Assembly: GCA_963787345.1 (NCBI GenBank)
Contig: CAWBCW010000008.1
Coordinates: 1-64,000 of the forward strand
Length of the DNA stretch: 64,000 nt
Reading direction: 5' to 3'
DNA from: Bacillus_BD sp963787345
GTDB lineage: Bacteria; Bacillota; Bacilli; Bacillales; Cytobacillaceae
The notes beneath the pieces were generated by a model, which saw only the letters and a program-made list of their open reading frames with translations, was not told the DNA's origin and ran no database searches. Made by a program: the position numbers and the translations under genes. Positions 36,247-45,223 of the stretch are shown piece by piece. Position 1 is the first letter of the stretch; each line of letters opens with the position of its first letter.

Positions 36247-36440
36247 TTATTTTCCGATTTTAATCCAACTGCAAACCTTATTTTCAATGGCATCAATGAC
36301 TTTAAAAATCACAAATTCCATAATACTTAATGCTAATATCCCACTAAATAGTTCTACATAATTACCTTTAACCCAACTGGCCATAATGAATATTGTTACG
36401 GAGATATATTCTATTCTGCGGGCACCATTAATCTTATATG
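36247..36440 (-). pseudogene. membrane protein fragment without start codon
   Basis: A minus-strand frame of about 65 codons reads NGARRIEYISVTIFIMASWV, with LFSGILALSIMEFVIFKVID further on. Two hydrophobic helices are evident. There is no start upstream before an in-frame TAG. A Met at the M of IFIMASW could start a truncated form. I do not recognise the family. It may be a cut-off membrane protein gene. Confidence 0.35.
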
Positions 36441-36479
36441 TACCTATCTATTTTTACTAAAAAAGTTTCAAAAATGGTC

Positions 36480-36510
36480 TTGACCTTTACGTTGCGTTAA
36501 GGTGTAAATT
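36480..36510 (+). promoter_or_regulatory. MerR-type promoter of the TipAS regulator gene
   Basis: TTGACC and TAAATT are spaced 19 bp, and the spacer contains the dyad ACCTTTACG TTG CGTTAAGGT (one mismatch). The long spacer with a centred dyad is how MerR proteins control their targets, so the gene is probably autoregulated. Confidence 0.65.
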
Positions 36511-36533
36511 GAGTTTACAAGGAGGGAGAAGAA

Positions 36534-37301
36534 GTGGAATACACCGTGCAAATGTTAGCTAAATTGGCGGGGACTAGTACGCGAACCCTTCGGTATTATG
36601 ATGAAATTGACCTTCTTAAGCCGGCAAGAATCAATTCATCCGGATATCGAATTTATGGACAAAAAGAAGTAGATACCTTGCAGCAAATCCTCTTTTATCG
36701 AGAATTGGGATTGGAGTTAAAGGATATAAAAAAAATCATCACCAATCCTGCCTTTGACCGCAACAAGGCACTAAGAGAACACCAACAAAAACTCCTTGAA
36801 AAACGAGCGCAATTAGATCTTTTAATTGCCACAATCAATAAAACCATCGCCTCAACAGAAGGGAGAATTCATATGTCTGATAAAGAAAAATTTGAAGGCT
36901 TTAAGAAAAAAATGATTGATGAAAATGAAAAGAAATACGGCAAGGAAATCCGTGAAAAATATGGGGAAGAAACGATAAATGCATCAAATGCTAAACTGAT
37001 GAATATGACAGAAAAGCAATATGAAGAAATGACAGAGCTATCCGAAGAAATGAACAAAACATTAGCAGAAGCAATGAAAAGCGGCGATCCTGCAGGAGAA
37101 CTAGGTCAAAGAACGGCCGACTTGCATAAAAGATGGCTTTTGTTTCATTGGAAGGACTACAACAAAGAGGCCCATGCCGGACTTGCGCAAATGTATGTGG
37201 ATGATGAACGATTTACCGCTTATTACGATAAAATCCAACCTGGTGCCGCTCAGTTTTTAAGAGATGCGATTCATATTTATACGGGGATGAAAAACGAATA
37301 G
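36534..37301 (+). CDS. MerR regulator with TipAS-like ligand domain
   Basis: A GTG start behind AGGAGGGAGAAGAA gives 255 residues. The first 70 are a MerR wHTH (VQMLAKLAGTSTRTLRYYDEIDLL), a coiled-coil follows (about 75-115) and from about 125 a TipAS-like four-helix domain (EKKYGKEIREKYGEETI, LHKRWLLFHW, LAQMYVDDERFTAYYD). TipAS proteins recognise diverse antibiotics or peptides. There is no obvious target gene next to it, so autoregulation from the 36480 promoter is the clearest link. Confidence 0.92.
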   Translation: MEYTVQMLAKLAGTSTRTLRYYDEIDLLKPARINSSGYRIYGQKEVDTLQQILFYRELGLELKDIKKIITNPAFDRNKALREHQQKLLEKRAQLDLLIATINKTIASTEGRIHMSDKEKFEGFKKKMIDENEKKYGKEIREKYGEETINASNAKLMNMTEKQYEEMTELSEEMNKTLAEAMKSGDPAGELGQRTADLHKRWLLFHWKDYNKEAHAGLAQMYVDDERFTAYYDKIQPGAAQFLRDAIHIYTGMKNE

Positions 37302-37396
37302 ACGAAAAGCCTTTATTTTATGGATAAAGTGAACCTTTCATCAGTGGGGTTCTTACGGCACGTTAAGCCTGATAAAGGCCTTTTTGTAGAAAAGGA

Positions 37397-37430
37397 AGGA
37401 CCGTACTTATCATTAAGTACGATCCTTCAA
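37397..37430. terminator. hairpin in the gap between MerR and hydrolase genes
   Basis: GAAGGACCGTACTT pairs with AAGTACGATCCTTC. A second possible stem joins AAAAGCCTTTA with AAAGGCCTTTTT across 37309-37384. Both genes end toward this gap, so these may be terminators for either. The rest of 37302-37488 shows nothing. Confidence 0.5.
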
Positions 37431-37488
37431 AACATACATAGGGACATAACAAGTCTAATACAATCGGCTTACATTCAAGAATTAACTC

Positions 37489-38328
37489 TTACACAAGATT
37501 TGCGACAGGTTGCTTTAAAAATTGTAACACTTGATTCACAAATTCCTCTTTTTTCTCAATTTGTACCCAGTGTCCGCAGTGTGGGAATACATGCAGCTCG
37601 GCATTTGGGATTAATTGAGCAATTTTCCAGCTTGTTTCAGCTAATGGAATGACTTTGTCCTCGCGTCCATGAATTAAAAGAACTGGATGCTCGATGCTGC
37701 TTAATTCTTCATCTGTTAAGGCCATTGCATCTAGATGACGTTGTCTAGGAGCTGGGAACATGCTTGAGAAAGCCTCATGAAATCCTTCTTGGATACTAGA
37801 TTGATAACGCATTTCAACTAAATCATCATTTGCTGCACTGCTTTGATCATACGAAAAGATCTTAATCAGTGCTTTCATATTTTCAAAGCTTGGTTCGTAA
37901 CCCCAAACAGCATCTAAACCTTCTGAAATTGTTGACTGGTTTCCGACGCTTCCCATTAAAACGACTTTATTAACAAGATCCGGGCGACGATGAACTAAGT
38001 TAAGAGCAATCGCTCCTCCAAAAGAGTTCCCCACTATTGAAACTTTCTTTTCACCAATCGTTTCAATGAAATCGATCATATGGTTAACCCAAGTATCAAT
38101 TGAATATTGAACTCCTTCTGGTCTGTCTGTGTATCCAAATCCAACCACATCTGGCGCATAAACATGATAGTGTTCTGAAAGAGTTGGTAACGCTAAACGC
38201 CAGTTTGCCCATGCAGATACTCCTGGACCTGAACCGTGGATTAATAGTAATACTTCTCCTTGACCCGCTTCATGATAATGTGTACGAACCCCTTTAACAT
38301 CAATATACTTACCGTTTTCTAATGTCAC
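37489..38328 (-). CDS. alpha/beta hydrolase, meta-cleavage product hydrolase type
   Basis: This 279-residue protein has LLIHGSGPGVSAWANWR (oxyanion hole), nucleophile GNSFGGA, LIHGREDKVIP with the acid, and the His in FPHCGHWVQIE. These match DmpD/HsaD-type carbon-carbon hydrolases that cleave the ring-opened product of extradiol dioxygenases. GTG start behind AGGAGATTTATC. It lies in the aromatic cluster on the same strand, behind a miniature element and the esterase gene, so it may be its own transcript or part of the upstream run. Confidence 0.9.
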   Translation of the reverse strand: MTLENGKYIDVKGVRTHYHEAGQGEVLLLIHGSGPGVSAWANWRLALPTLSEHYHVYAPDVVGFGYTDRPEGVQYSIDTWVNHMIDFIETIGEKKVSIVGNSFGGAIALNLVHRRPDLVNKVVLMGSVGNQSTISEGLDAVWGYEPSFENMKALIKIFSYDQSSAANDDLVEMRYQSSIQEGFHEAFSSMFPAPRQRHLDAMALTDEELSSIEHPVLLIHGREDKVIPLAETSWKIAQLIPNAELHVFPHCGHWVQIEKKEEFVNQVLQFLKQPVANLV

Positions 38329-38361
38329 GATAAATCTCCTCCTACTAGTTGTTATATATTT

Positions 38362-38572
38362 ATCAAATTCGCCTTGGCGTATTTGCGCTTAAGACTTTAC
38401 CTTCGCTTGCGCAGGTATTCTTCCCTTGAAAATCTGAGGCTTTAACTGCATTCAGTTAAGATTTACCCCTCCACCGAATGATTTAAACACTTTACATTCA
38501 TCTCACCACTTATAGAAGTGGGAGACTTAATCCCTATCGCGAGCTTTCGGTACAAAAATATTTACTAAATAA
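38362..38572 (+). repeat. IS605-like miniature element, copy C
   Basis: Left end ATCAAATTCGCCTTGGCGTA, right half with CACCACTTATAGAAGTGGGA, then an extra tail TATCGCGAGCTTTCGGTACA that copies E and G share. It lies between hydrolase and esterase genes. Confidence 0.65.
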
Positions 38573-38585
38573 ATTTAAAATGGAA

Positions 38586-39239
38586 TTAACTCTCCACTTG
38601 AAGTAACTCCTGATGCAGCCATGTGATTACATCTTTTCGATTATTCTCTGTAATTTCATGGGCAGCCGGATAAATGGAATATTTTACAGACCCCGCCTTT
38701 TCACTTAAATAATCATAGTTTTCTTGACCTACATCTAAGCCGAAAATCGGATCTGATGCCCCCTGACAGAGAAATACATGTAAATGACTGATCGACTTTA
38801 GTGGATACTCTTCCTTTACGAAGTCCGGAATATACCCATGCATCGGCACAATTCCTCTAATGGTATCACCCAATATTGATGCGAGTGACATACTAAGAAT
38901 CGCTCCCTGACTAAAGCCAATGAGATACTTTTTATCAGGATCAATGGGATATTGATTTGTGGCATAGTCGATGAAACTCTTCAGTTTCTCAACACTGCCA
39001 TCAAATAATTCGCGTTCAGGATTTCCATATCCTTTTAAAAAATAGTACGCGTACCCTTCTTCGTATGTAAGATCGCCCCGTATTCCAATTAAGATATAAT
39101 CCTCTTGCAACTCTGCTAGTAAGTCCAACATATATTGTTCGTCGTACCCAATACCATGCAGGGCAAAAACTACTGGATACCTTTTTCCATCTTCAATTCT
39201 CTTCGGCATTTGAACTTCGTATGAATACGGACTTTTCAT
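38586..39239 (-). CDS. alpha/beta hydrolase, esterase type
   Basis: Start at ATG 39239 behind GGGGGTGAAACAT, 217 residues (a GTG 9 nt upstream also exists). It has GFSQGAILSMSLAS with the nucleophilic Ser, LCQGASDPIFGLD with the acid, and a C-terminal AAHEITE His. This is the phospholipase/carboxylesterase family, a serine esterase. In the cluster it may free an aromatic acid or alcohol from an ester, but that is inference. It lies 38 bp after the regulator gene stop and is probably co-transcribed with it. Confidence 0.85.
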   Translation of the reverse strand: MKSPYSYEVQMPKRIEDGKRYPVVFALHGIGYDEQYMLDLLAELQEDYILIGIRGDLTYEEGYAYYFLKGYGNPERELFDGSVEKLKSFIDYATNQYPIDPDKKYLIGFSQGAILSMSLASILGDTIRGIVPMHGYIPDFVKEEYPLKSISHLHVFLCQGASDPIFGLDVGQENYDYLSEKAGSVKYSIYPAAHEITENNRKDVITWLHQELLQVES

Positions 39240-39276
39240 ATGTTTCACCCCCTATCAATGATCTTCTTCATTAAGA

Positions 39277-41169
39277 TCAATAGAAGTGTCCTACATCTAT
39301 ATCTAATTCACCCCAATAAATTAATAATTTAAGAGATAAATAGATTTGATATCCTACATCCGGAATACTAATATCCGTTTCTAACAATTCATTGATTTTT
39401 TGAAGGCGGTATCTGAGACCACTTATTGAAAAATTCATCACTCTTGTTGTTTTACTAATATTGGCGCCATTATTTAAATAATGAAAAAGGGTTTTCGTCA
39501 ATTCCATATCTTTTTTCTTATCTTCTTCAATTAAATTCTTTAACTTCTCTTTAATAAACTTTTGAAGTTGCTCATTTTCCATCTGAAAAATAATTCCTTC
39601 AATCCCTAAAAGCTCAAAGAACACGACTTTTTGATAATGGTTAGCAATTTTTAGAGAAGATGTGCTCTCATCGTATAAACGAGAAGCCTCTTCTATTTTC
39701 AGGGCATTGGAACTAATGCCGAATTTAAAATCAAGAGAAGGATACTTTTTTGAAAAAGAATCATACATAGCCTGACAAAATCTTTTCTTGTTCAATTCGC
39801 CTTTTAATCGAATATCTTCTGATAAAAGAACCATCATCTTTCCTGATTTATGACTCACTAATGCATTTAATTTCCAATCTTTGAGGAATTGCGAAATTTC
39901 ATTCCTTATCTTATCATTAAACTCCAGCTCATCTTGGAAGCTCAAGTCTTGGTTATTTGGATTGATGGCAATCATGAAATAGGGCGACTTTAACTCAAAC
40001 CCTACATAGTAAGACCTTTTCGAAATCTCTTCAAACGTGATTGAATTGGATAGAATGTCATCTAATAAATTACGTTGCATCCGCATCTCTGTTTGAATTC
40101 GTGTCCGTTCGTTAAATAAATAGAGTGAACACGCTAAAGCCCCTTGTTCTATTATTAATTTGTCTACTTCTTGTAATTTCACATCTCTATATAGAAAAGA
40201 ACAGTACGCTACTATTTTTTTTCGAAGATAAATTGGCGTAATCAGTCTTTCGTTATTGTCAAATTCATGAAAAATGCTTGTACGGGTTATTGGATTACCT
40301 ACTTTTTTCGTCCCTTTGCTCATGCGTTCTAGTAACTTTATTGAATAAGCATTTCCCTCTTCCTTCGATATTCCATAAAAAGCCATCGGTTCAAGGTTTT
40401 CGTTTTCAATAAGAACTGGCAAACGGGTATGTTGATAAAGTGCTTTCGCTATCCCATCCAAGTCACTTTCTTTTAATAATTCATCAACTAGTTTTTGGTG
40501 AACATCATAAGCTTTACTTAAATTGTCCCTCTCGACTTTCAGCTTGCTAAACGTTTCATTTAACTCATCAATAATCGAATCTTCTTCATAATACTTTAAT
40601 TCTTGTTCAATCTCCCCGTCCCATTCATCGACGGTTTGACAAACAACATGACAATGTTCGTCGCCCATTGCTTTACATTTTACTTCTTTGCCAATTACTT
40701 TTTTTCCTAAGATGTTTGATAAATAGCCACTTGCATACCCGATTAAGGTGTGGCAAACTGGTTCATCACTGTAACCATACCGCTTAATGTGTTCCTCTGC
40801 TTCATAGGAGTTTTTCCAAGTGGCATCGTGATAGATCGTGCCTTTCGTTAAATCTGCTTCAGCCCGACCCGTTAAAGCTTCTTCCACATATCCGTGTGAT
40901 GTATGCATTTTAGGACCTGCTAACAACATCTCACGTGGATCATCCCAAGTTAGCTCCTTCATCTTTACTGCATCATACACACCTGTATGCCATCCATACC
41001 GTAGAAGGAAACCTTTTGTTCGTTCCTGGCCGATTGTTTCAAGAAGTTCATGCTTTAGCATCCCTATAGAAGCAACTGGAATGGAAACCATTCTTTCCTG
41101 AGGGTCTTTTTGATTAAATGGATTCGATATTTTATAAAATTGTTCTAACTTCAGATCTTCAGCTTTCAT
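39277..41169 (-). CDS. XylR_N-V4R-PucR hybrid regulator, module 1
   Basis: This 630-residue protein begins with a XylR_N-like sensor (about 20-125, MVSIPVASIGMLKHELLETI, then ERTKGFLLRYGW), followed by a V4R domain (about 130-200, VCHTLIGYASGYLSN, then GDEHCHVVC with conserved Cys/His), a coiled linker and a GAF-like region. It ends with a PucR-type C-terminal HTH_30 (about 565-625, GANISKTTRVMNFSISGLRY). In DmpR/XylR the same sensor is fused to a sigma-54 activator domain, which is missing here, so it should act at a sigma-A promoter. A paralog is at 54355-56230. Effector is probably a phenolic compound. Confidence 0.9.
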   Translation of the reverse strand: MKAEDLKLEQFYKISNPFNQKDPQERMVSIPVASIGMLKHELLETIGQERTKGFLLRYGWHTGVYDAVKMKELTWDDPREMLLAGPKMHTSHGYVEEALTGRAEADLTKGTIYHDATWKNSYEAEEHIKRYGYSDEPVCHTLIGYASGYLSNILGKKVIGKEVKCKAMGDEHCHVVCQTVDEWDGEIEQELKYYEEDSIIDELNETFSKLKVERDNLSKAYDVHQKLVDELLKESDLDGIAKALYQHTRLPVLIENENLEPMAFYGISKEEGNAYSIKLLERMSKGTKKVGNPITRTSIFHEFDNNERLITPIYLRKKIVAYCSFLYRDVKLQEVDKLIIEQGALACSLYLFNERTRIQTEMRMQRNLLDDILSNSITFEEISKRSYYVGFELKSPYFMIAINPNNQDLSFQDELEFNDKIRNEISQFLKDWKLNALVSHKSGKMMVLLSEDIRLKGELNKKRFCQAMYDSFSKKYPSLDFKFGISSNALKIEEASRLYDESTSSLKIANHYQKVVFFELLGIEGIIFQMENEQLQKFIKEKLKNLIEEDKKKDMELTKTLFHYLNNGANISKTTRVMNFSISGLRYRLQKINELLETDISIPDVGYQIYLSLKLLIYWGELDIDVGHFY

Positions 41170-41234
41170 ATTTCCACCACCGCTTTGAACTTATATGTAC
41201 TGAGCTGAAAAAGAGCTAGAATTTATTTCAGGTT

Positions 41235-41531
41235 TTAACTTCCCAATAGTTCTTTAGACGTATCTAACTGAATCTTCAGATCACTTCTGGCATACGCCTT
41301 ACAAGCAAGGATAAAATTTTGTTCCCTTTCATCCTTAGATAGAACTGCGACTGAACAACGCCCAAGTTCAAATTCACCTTCTTCTACTCGAACTTTACAC
41401 ATGCCGCATCCGCCGCCTTTACAGGCATAGGGAATATTCACTCCGTTTCTTCGCGCTCCATCAAGTACACTTTCAGTCTCTGTACCAACCCACTCGACAT
41501 CGGACATATCAGTAATCTTAATTTTATGCAT
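41235..41531 (-). CDS. 2Fe-2S ferredoxin (XylT-like)
   Basis: Start at ATG 41531 behind GGAGGG with 7-nt spacing, 98 residues. CKGGGCGMCKVRVEEG supplies the C-x4-C-x2-C cluster motif and ACKAYAR the fourth Cys, a plant-type ferredoxin. In the TOL pathway XylT reduces and reactivates the iron of catechol 2,3-dioxygenase. The extradiol dioxygenase gene at 44309 is nearby, so the same role is likely here. It could also feed the flavin monooxygenase. Confidence 0.9.
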   Translation of the reverse strand: MHKIKITDMSDVEWVGTETESVLDGARRNGVNIPYACKGGGCGMCKVRVEEGEFELGRCSVAVLSKDEREQNFILACKAYARSDLKIQLDTSKELLGS

Positions 41532-41663
41532 TGGCCATCCCTCCATATCGCTTATTAAACTAAATGGAAAGGAATTTTTGTTAAAAAATGTACAAAGTCC
41601 AATATGTTTAAATATTCGCCATTTTCCAACCAAAATCCTTTTTTTATTCAGTTTTGTCGTATT

Positions 41664-42515
41664 TTAATTTATTTCCATCTGCTTAAATGGAAGATTCTCT
41701 AGACTTCTGATCCATTTCAATTTTATCGTAAGATTCGGTATCTCTTTTAAGTCTTCATGAACTTGAAGTTTGACGAAATCCTCCTCAACAAAGGCACTTC
41801 CTTGATAAATGCGATTCCCTGCATGGAGCTCTACATCATATAAGCCATTTTTCGGTAAAGTGTAATAAGGAAGGGTATCTATTTCTAAATAATAATTCCC
41901 TCTTTGAGTAAAGCTATAGTAATAGGTAGTCACTTCTCCTCTTGTTTCATAATAATCGCCAAGATACGAAGCAATTTCATTTACCTCACCGTCAGCTAAT
42001 AAATTTCGAATCATCGTGGAACCAATTTTTTCACCATTATAATCAAGCTTGGAAATGATGGTAACAAGAAATTTGCCATCCCCATCCATGCTCATCGTTT
42101 CCATCGTTCCTTCTCCCTTATATCCGTATGTGAAGTCAAAACCAGCTACCACATGTTGGGCACCTAATCCGATTACATATTTTTGGATATATTCCTTTGG
42201 GGACACTTTTGCAAACGATTGATCAAAATTGATAATAAAAAGCTTATCAACCCCTAGTTGGGCAAACTTGTTCATTTTGACCTCTAGTGGCGTTAAATAA
42301 TTCATTTTCTTTCCACCGCATAGCACCTCTTTAGGGTGAGGAAAAAAGGTCATGACTGCAAGCTTCATTTTTCTTTTTTTCGCAATGCTTTTGGCTTCTA
42401 GAATCACTCTTTGATGTGCTACATGAACTCCATCAAAAAAACCCATGGCCATGACACAAGGCTCAGATTCCGGCAAAGAAGTATTCTGACCATCGGTTAA
42501 ATAAAAAGTTTGCAA
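41664..42515 (-). CDS. FAD synthetase-like protein, module 1 (no riboflavin kinase)
   Basis: A TTG start behind GGGGCTGAAGAC gives 283 residues. The N-terminal 190 match the FAD synthetase (nucleotidyltransferase) domain of RibF: AMGFFDGVHVAHQRVI, VMTFFPHPKEV, HVVAGFDFTYGYKGEG and IGSTMIRNLLADGEV. The C-terminal 90 residues form a beta-rich domain with no riboflavin kinase GFPTAN motif. The HxGH motif reads HVAH. It shares this architecture with 51875-52708 and is paired, like it, with a flavin monooxygenase gene. Inferred role: FAD supply or a dedicated flavin chaperone. Confidence 0.88.
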   Translation of the reverse strand: MQTFYLTDGQNTSLPESEPCVMAMGFFDGVHVAHQRVILEAKSIAKKRKMKLAVMTFFPHPKEVLCGGKKMNYLTPLEVKMNKFAQLGVDKLFIINFDQSFAKVSPKEYIQKYVIGLGAQHVVAGFDFTYGYKGEGTMETMSMDGDGKFLVTIISKLDYNGEKIGSTMIRNLLADGEVNEIASYLGDYYETRGEVTTYYYSFTQRGNYYLEIDTLPYYTLPKNGLYDVELHAGNRIYQGSAFVEEDFVKLQVHEDLKEIPNLTIKLKWIRSLENLPFKQMEIN

Positions 42516-42644
42516 GTCTTCAGCCCCTTTTTTAGAAAGGTTATTTCGGTGGCGAAAAATGGCCTAGCCTCCTCCACTTGCGAAGGATTCTATCAAAACC
42601 ATCCAGACTATTTTTCCTGCCAAGATAATGAGTAGATTCTGTTC

Positions 42645-42684
42645 ATTCTTGGCGCAAGTATCTATTTATACTTGCGCCAAGAAT
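42645..42684. repeat. perfect 16-bp inverted repeat between monooxygenase and FAD synthetase-like genes
   Basis: ATTCTTGGCGCAAGTA pairs exactly with TACTTGCGCCAAGAAT across an 8-nt loop. No T run follows, so I see it as an intercistronic processing or stability hairpin or protein-binding site. The rest of 42516-42713 has nothing clear. Confidence 0.55.
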
Positions 42685-42713
42685 CAAGTAGTCTTAATCT
42701 ACTAAATTTATAT

Positions 42714-43916
42714 TTACCAAGTTGGATGTGCCGGTCCGCCAAATTGCACACTTCCGTATGAACCCATTGCATCTTCCCAAAGCTGCGTTGGATGAGAGGC
42801 AAATGCGATAACATCCCTTACAAATAACTCGACTGGATCTCCTTTAAAGATAGATGTTCCACCTAACGTTATAACCGTTTTCAATGCCATTTCAGCCGCC
42901 ATTTTCGAAGCCTGCGATCGAATGGCAAACAACTCCATGCGTTCATCTTCACTTGCAACTGTTTTTCCTTCCTCTTGGAATTGCCCGAGAACTTCAAGAT
43001 AACGACTCATTAACCCCTCTACTTGACGTCGTTGAATCTTCATTTCAGCTAACACACGCTGACTGCCAGAACCGCTCTTCTCGTTCTTACCTCCATTAAA
43101 TACACGAACGCGTTTTTCGGTACGTTCTTGGAAAACCTCAATTAAACGATCCATAACCCCTAATGACGTAGCCGGGAATCCCGCCAAGAACATCTGCATA
43201 AATGGCATACGGTAAATCGGGTCTTGTGGGTCATATTCTCCACCCGCCGGTTTTCCAAGGCCAAATATATCTTTACCACGCAGGATCAGATGTTCAGGAA
43301 TATAAGCTCCCTCTACATGAACCCCGTTACTTCCAGTAGCTCGCATTCCTAATGTATCCCAGTTTTCAATCAATTTAACATTAGGATCTGAAACCCTTAG
43401 TACAGGCATAACATACTCAGTGCCCTCTCCTAGATCAGCCATTGCTCCTAGACCAATCCATTCACTCCATAGAACACCACTAGCAAAGTTCCATTGACCG
43501 TATAAGCGGTATCCGTCTCCGTCCTTTTCCATACGTCCAAGTGGCGCAAAAACATCCGCAATTAGTTCATGTTTGCCAAGAACTTCTTCTCTGCCTTTTG
43601 GAGGAAGGTAACCAGGCCAAATATCATGTATTGCAAAAAAGTTCGTTAACCACGCTGCAGCCAAACTACGACTTGCAACCTTTCTTACAATTTTAGTAAA
43701 TGGTTCTACACCTATAAATGTGCCGCCATATTGTTCCGGTCGCATTAATTTATTAATTCCGCCTTCTACAATCGCTTCTGCAACCTTTGGTGAAAAATGA
43801 CCATTTTTATCCGCTTCAAGTGCTTCCGCTTCCGCAACTTTACCGATTTTCTCCGCTACCGCTAACCAGTGCTCCATATCTACCTTTTCTTTTGTTAATG
43901 CGCTTACAGTTGTCAT
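42714..43916 (-). CDS. flavin-dependent monooxygenase, acyl-CoA dehydrogenase fold, module 1
   Basis: The 400 residues have the fold of group D flavin monooxygenases (HsaA/HpaB-like and DszC-like): EKIGKVAEAEALEADKNG, KLMRPEQYGGTFIGVEPF, AAWLTNFFAIH, SEWIGLGAMADL, WDTLGMRATGSNGVHVEGAY, and SGSGSQRVLAEMKIQRRQVE, with a C-terminal helical bundle. Family members hydroxylate phenols to catechols with FADH2 or FMNH2 from a separate reductase. No reductase is visible in the window. Neighbours: FAD synthetase-like and extradiol dioxygenase genes. ATG behind GGAGGAATGTTAA. Confidence 0.88.
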   Translation of the reverse strand: MTTVSALTKEKVDMEHWLAVAEKIGKVAEAEALEADKNGHFSPKVAEAIVEGGINKLMRPEQYGGTFIGVEPFTKIVRKVASRSLAAAWLTNFFAIHDIWPGYLPPKGREEVLGKHELIADVFAPLGRMEKDGDGYRLYGQWNFASGVLWSEWIGLGAMADLGEGTEYVMPVLRVSDPNVKLIENWDTLGMRATGSNGVHVEGAYIPEHLILRGKDIFGLGKPAGGEYDPQDPIYRMPFMQMFLAGFPATSLGVMDRLIEVFQERTEKRVRVFNGGKNEKSGSGSQRVLAEMKIQRRQVEGLMSRYLEVLGQFQEEGKTVASEDERMELFAIRSQASKMAAEMALKTVITLGGTSIFKGDPVELFVRDVIAFASHPTQLWEDAMGSYGSVQFGGPAHPTW

Positions 43917-43966
43917 TTAACATTCCTCCTCTAATTAATGGGATATATAGGGACTTATGATTTTTT

Positions 43967-44164
43967 ATCAAATTCGCCTTGGCGTATTTGCGCCCAGATT
44001 TTATCGAGCTTGCTCGATAAAGTTCCCTTGAAAATCGCATGTCTCCGCCGGAGGCTTTAACTGCATTCAGCCGGGGTTTGAACCCTCCACTGAATGATTA
44101 AAAAAACTTTGCATTTATCTCACCACTTATAATCGTTTAGAGACTTCCGCTGAATGAAGTTAAA
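43967..44164 (+). repeat. IS605-like miniature element, copy D
   Basis: Left ATCAAATTCGCCTTGGCGTA, middle GTCTCCGCCGGAGGCTTTAA, right CACCACTTATAATCG and GAATGAAGTTAAA. It is between the module 1 monooxygenase gene and the terminator of the dioxygenase gene. Confidence 0.7.
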
Positions 44165-44190
44165 ATAGACAATCACGTGTGAAACCTTAA

Positions 44191-44250
44191 TGTGGAAAAA
44201 TGGTCTGATCTGCTATAATTAGCAACGTGAGGCAGACCATTTTTTCCACA
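44191..44250. terminator. bidirectional terminator after the dioxygenase gene
   Basis: TGTGGAAAAATGGTCTG pairs with CAGACCATTTTTTCCACA through a loop of about 25 nt, with T runs at both ends. It separates the dioxygenase gene from the downstream monooxygenase gene. Confidence 0.75.
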
Positions 44251-44308
44251 AAATTATTGGGCCTAGGTAAACAGCTTTATTTTAGAAAGGTCATTTTTTC
44301 ATAAAGTA

Positions 44309-45223
44309 TTAAGTAAGTGCCTTTCCAAAGGATTCAACCATTTCTTTTCTGTGATAGAAGATACCTTGTGCAATTTTATCTTCTGTCCAAGTAATCGTAG
44401 GGAAGTCTGGATACGTAATATACCCTCCAGAGTAAGCCTCGTTTCGGTTTCCAGATGGATCAAAGAAATAAGTAGTCTCTGCTCTTGTAATCGCGTGTCG
44501 AGTTGGAGTTACTTCAATCGGTACATCAAATCTTGCCAAACGGTCAGCTGCTCTTAACACATCGTACCAATTATCAACCTTGAAGGCTGCATGGTGTAAT
44601 TTCTCATCTGGTCCTTTAATGAAGGCAAGATCATGAGGCTTACCATTTTGGGCATACATGAAACTTCCAACGATGTCTTCTCCATCCATCGTCTCGACTC
44701 TTTCACTTTGGAACATGCCAAGTGCTTCAAGGAAAAATCTCGTAACCGTTTTCAAATCATTCCCCGTTAAGAGAACATGATCTAAACGATGCGGCGCAAT
44801 TCCTCTTTGTTCTTCTGGCCAAGGGTGCGGATTGAATGTACCCGTTTCTTTACCCAAGAATTCAATGTCGTGGTAAAGCTCCATTTTATGTCCTGTTGGG
44901 AGTGTGACGCGAACTGCTTCTCCTTCAGCAAGTCGAGTTCCCTTTGAAATTCGTTCGACCGCACAACCGAACTGTTCAATTTTGCTTTCGTAATACGCAA
45001 GATCATCGTCGTTTTGAACTTTTAAACCAAAGTGGTCAAGTCCTGGTGAGTCCGCCTCTTGTAACACAAGACTGTGGTGATCAAACTCATCCCAAGCCTT
45101 CAGATAGGCTCTTCCTTCACTTCTTCCTACTAAATCCATTCCGATGATATGTGTATAATATTTAATGGATTCCTCAAGATCCAATACCCTTAATTCAGCT
45201 CTTCCAATTCGCATAATACCCAT
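44309..45223 (-). CDS. catechol 2,3-dioxygenase, type I extradiol (VOC fold)
   Basis: This 304-residue protein has two VOC domains. Iron ligands are in the second: His149 in HRLDHVLLTGND, His210 or 211 in EKLHHAAFKVD, Glu262 in SGNRNEAYSGGY. It inserts O2 next to the diol of a catechol, opening the ring between C2 and C3. In the TOL and Hsa pathways the product goes to a hydrolase like the ones at 37489 and 49855. ATG at 45223 behind AAGAGGTGAACGTAA. No gene upstream within 370 bp on this strand, so a promoter lies in 45224-45599. Confidence 0.92.
   Translation of the reverse strand: MGIMRIGRAELRVLDLEESIKYYTHIIGMDLVGRSEGRAYLKAWDEFDHHSLVLQEADSPGLDHFGLKVQNDDDLAYYESKIEQFGCAVERISKGTRLAEGEAVRVTLPTGHKMELYHDIEFLGKETGTFNPHPWPEEQRGIAPHRLDHVLLTGNDLKTVTRFFLEALGMFQSERVETMDGEDIVGSFMYAQNGKPHDLAFIKGPDEKLHHAAFKVDNWYDVLRAADRLARFDVPIEVTPTRHAITRAETTYFFDPSGNRNEAYSGGYITYPDFPTITWTEDKIAQGIFYHRKEMVESFGKALT

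Noticed and set aside
37320..37652. 110-codon plus-strand frame
   Set aside because: It overlaps the 3' end of the hydrolase gene antisense and begins in a hairpin region.
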